Source of the DNA: Clostridia bacterium
GTDB taxonomy: Bacteria; Bacillota; Clostridia; DSM-8532
Assembly: GCA_026418215.1 (NCBI GenBank)
Contig: JAOABT010000156.1
Span: 1 to 7,246, forward strand
DNA length: 7,246 nt
Direction of reading: 5' to 3'
Position 1 is the first letter of the stretch, and each line of letters begins with the position of its first letter. Both the position numbers and the translations under genes were made by a program. Below, piece after piece: positions 5,694 through 7,246 of this stretch. The notes under the pieces were generated by a model. The model ran no database searches, was not told the DNA's origin, and saw only the letters and a program-made list of their open reading frames with translations.

Positions 5694-6326
5694 TTATAGC
5701 TGTTTCCGTATATCCTCAATGAGCCTGGTGATGCGTTCGTTCTCCATTTTCATGCTGACGCGGTTGACCACCATTCTGGCACTGATATCCGCAATGGTCT
5801 CGCGCACCACAAGGCCGTTCTCCTTGAGGGTTCTCCCGGTTTCGACGAGGTCAACAATAACCTCGGAAAGGCCCACCAGCGGGGCAAGCTCGATGGAGCC
5901 GCTCAGCTTTATGATTTCCACCGATTCCCTGCGTTTATGCCTGAAGTATTTACGGGCGATCTCCGGGTACTTGGTCGCTACACGGGTAATGGAAACGCTG
6001 TCCATCTTGCCCTCAAGCTCCTTTGGCCCTGCCACGCACATATTGCATCTGGCGAAGCCCAGGTTTAAGACCTCGTAAAGATCACGGCCTTCCTCCAAAA
6101 GGGTGTCCTTGCCAACAATGCCTATATCGGCTGCTCCGTATTCAACATAAACCGGAACATCGGCGGGCTTTGCAAGGAAAAAACGGATTTTGTTTTTCTC
6201 ATCGGTGAGAATAAGCTTTCTGGAATTGCTTTTAAGCTCGGTGCAGTCAACACCCGCCCCCTCCAGAAGCCCTATGGAAAGCTCGGTCAGGCGCCCCTTG
6301 GCCAGGGCAATCGTAATATATCTCAT
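5694..6326 (-). CDS. hisG: ATP phosphoribosyltransferase, short-form catalytic subunit HisG
   Basis: HisG catalyses the first committed step, condensing ATP and PRPP to phosphoribosyl-ATP. At 210 residues it is the short form (HisGS), lacking the roughly 80-residue C-terminal histidine-binding domain of the long form. In known cases the short form works as a hetero-octamer with HisZ, which is encoded directly upstream. Visible motifs are ALAKGRL (7-13), [12 protein letters not shown] (63-74) and the PRPP-binding signature [15 protein letters not shown] (158-172). The ATG overlaps the hisZ stop in ATGA, and GGAGGAG sits 8 bases upstream inside hisZ, so the start is well supported. Feedback inhibition by histidine would be expected to act through HisZ. 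Confidence 0.97.
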   Translation of the reverse strand: MRYITIALAKGRLTELSIGLLEGAGVDCTELKSNSRKLILTDEKNKIRFFLAKPADVPVYVEYGAADIGIVGKDTLLEEGRDLYEVLNLGFARCNMCVAGPKELEGKMDSVSITRVATKYPEIARKYFRHKRRESVEIIKLSGSIELAPLVGLSEVIVDLVETGRTLKENGLVVRETIADISARMVVNRVSMKMENERITRLIEDIRKQL

Positions 6327-7246
6327 AATGCAATCTCCTCCCCGGTTCCATCGTTAAGAACGCGAATCACCTTTGTATAGCCTTTAGAAATCGCGTAGCC
6401 TTTCATGTCTTCCAGGCTCTTTTGCGTAATATCCAGCTCTGCAGCGAGGCCTTGGCTTATAAAGGCCTTGCATAAATCGCTGGCCGCTTTTCTTGCGCCT
6501 TCGGCATAAGTGACGAGGCAGCCGCCATCCCGGGGCTCTTCAAGCTTCTTCTGTCTTTCAAGGGCCATCAGCACCATATTGATACCCAGGGAGAAGCCGG
6601 TGGCTTCACATTCCTTGCCAAACTTCGAAACAAGCTTATCGTAGCGTCCCCCGCTTAGGATGGGGAAGCCTACCCCGTAAGTGTAGCCTCTGAAAACAAT
6701 GCCGGTATAGTAGGTCAGGCTCTGCACCATGCCTAAGTCGATAGAAACATATTGAGAAAGATTGCGGTCCTCTAAAATATCAAGGATGGCCTTCAGGTTC
6801 TGAATGGCTCCTGCGGCCCGTTCCCCTATTTCCAGGCCGTTGAGGCGCTGGAGAATGTCTTTAGAGCCAAAGAGCTTGGGTAGATCGAGAATGAGTCTTT
6901 TAAGCGAATCCTTGACCTGGTGGCGGTCCATGACCTGCTCGACGCCGACAAAATCCTTTAAATCGATGAGCTCGCGGACCTCTTCAATCTCCTCGTCCGA
7001 GAGCCCCGTTTCCTCCATGATGCCCTTAAAGAAATTGACCTGTCCGATTTCTATCTGAAATTCCTCTATCCCGCTTAATCTGATGGCTTCGGCTGCCATA
7101 GCCACAACCTCGGCATCTGCCTCGGGTGAATTTAGACCCAGAATTTCACAGCCAGCCTGGGTAAACTCATTCTGACGCCCCCCGCCCAGCTCGTCAAAGC
7201 TAAAGGTGTTTCCAATATAGCAGCATTTTAACGGGAAGGCATCTTC
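6323..7246 (-). CDS. hisZ: ATP phosphoribosyltransferase regulatory subunit HisZ, 5' end missing
   Basis: The frame stays open to the right edge, giving 307 visible residues; roughly the first 80 to 110 are probably missing. HisZ is a histidyl-tRNA synthetase (HisRS) paralogue that binds short-form HisG and makes it active and histidine-sensitive. Counting from the first visible residue, a class II motif 2-like segment [10 protein letters not shown] is at 23-32, the histidine-pocket-like [10 protein letters not shown] at 176-185, SGGRYD at 198-203 and a motif 3-like GFSLGINM at 217-224, followed by a C-terminal domain of about 80 residues. Two changes argue against a working synthetase. The segment matching HisRS VRGLDYY reads VQSLTYY, losing the catalytic arginine, and the motif 3 GxER arginine is absent (LGINM). 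Coupling to hisG by ATGA overlap agrees. The GTG at 7105 is an internal codon, not a start. Confidence 0.93.
   Translation of the reverse strand, partial: EDAFPLKCCYIGNTFSFDELGGGRQNEFTQAGCEILGLNSPEADAEVVAMAAEAIRLSGIEEFQIEIGQVNFFKGIMEETGLSDEEIEEVRELIDLKDFVGVEQVMDRHQVKDSLKRLILDLPKLFGSKDILQRLNGLEIGERAAGAIQNLKAILDILEDRNLSQYVSIDLGMVQSLTYYTGIVFRGYTYGVGFPILSGGRYDKLVSKFGKECEATGFSLGINMVLMALERQKKLEEPRDGGCLVTYAEGARKAASDLCKAFISQGLAAELDITQKSLEDMKGYAISKGYTKVIRVLNDGTGEEIAL

Overview
The window holds most of a histidine biosynthesis operon. Every gene is on the minus strand, so transcription runs from the right end to the left end. In transcription order it reads hisZ (5' end cut by the window edge), hisG, hisD, hisC, hisB, a 292-base gap, purC, hisH, hisA, then about 110 bases of non-coding sequence to the left edge. 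hisF, which would normally follow hisA, is not in the window, but a Shine-Dalgarno-like sequence sits right at the left edge. No hisI/hisE and no recognisable histidinol-phosphate phosphatase are present.

The sequence suggests a Firmicute, probably of the Clostridia. The evidence is purine-rich Shine-Dalgarno sites before several genes, mid-range GC content, a short-form HisG paired with HisZ, and a hisZGDCB...HA gene order. This is inference from gene content; no species can be named.

The genes form tightly coupled blocks. hisZ-hisG, hisD-hisC and purC-hisH-hisA are joined by 4-base ATGA stop/start overlaps. The blocks are separated by about 32 bases (hisG to hisD), 81 bases (hisC to hisB) and 292 bases (hisB to purC). 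HisZ with HisG starts the pathway by joining ATP to PRPP. HisA isomerises ProFAR to PRFAR. HisH supplies ammonia to HisF, which makes IGP and AICAR. HisB dehydrates IGP, HisC transaminates imidazole-acetol phosphate, and HisD oxidises histidinol to histidine.

The notable departure from a plain his operon is purC, a de novo purine gene, placed between hisB and hisH and translationally coupled to hisH. PurC makes SAICAR, the precursor of AICAR, and AICAR is also the by-product of the HisH-HisF reaction. The operon therefore links the two routes to AICAR. The gap upstream of purC has no convincing gene. It has a plausible sigma-A-type promoter, a perfect 7-bp inverted repeat over its -10 element, and degenerate direct repeats, so purC-hisH-hisA may be transcribed separately from the upstream his genes. 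Nothing in the window is a wholly unknown system; the purC insertion and the gap before it deserve the most attention.
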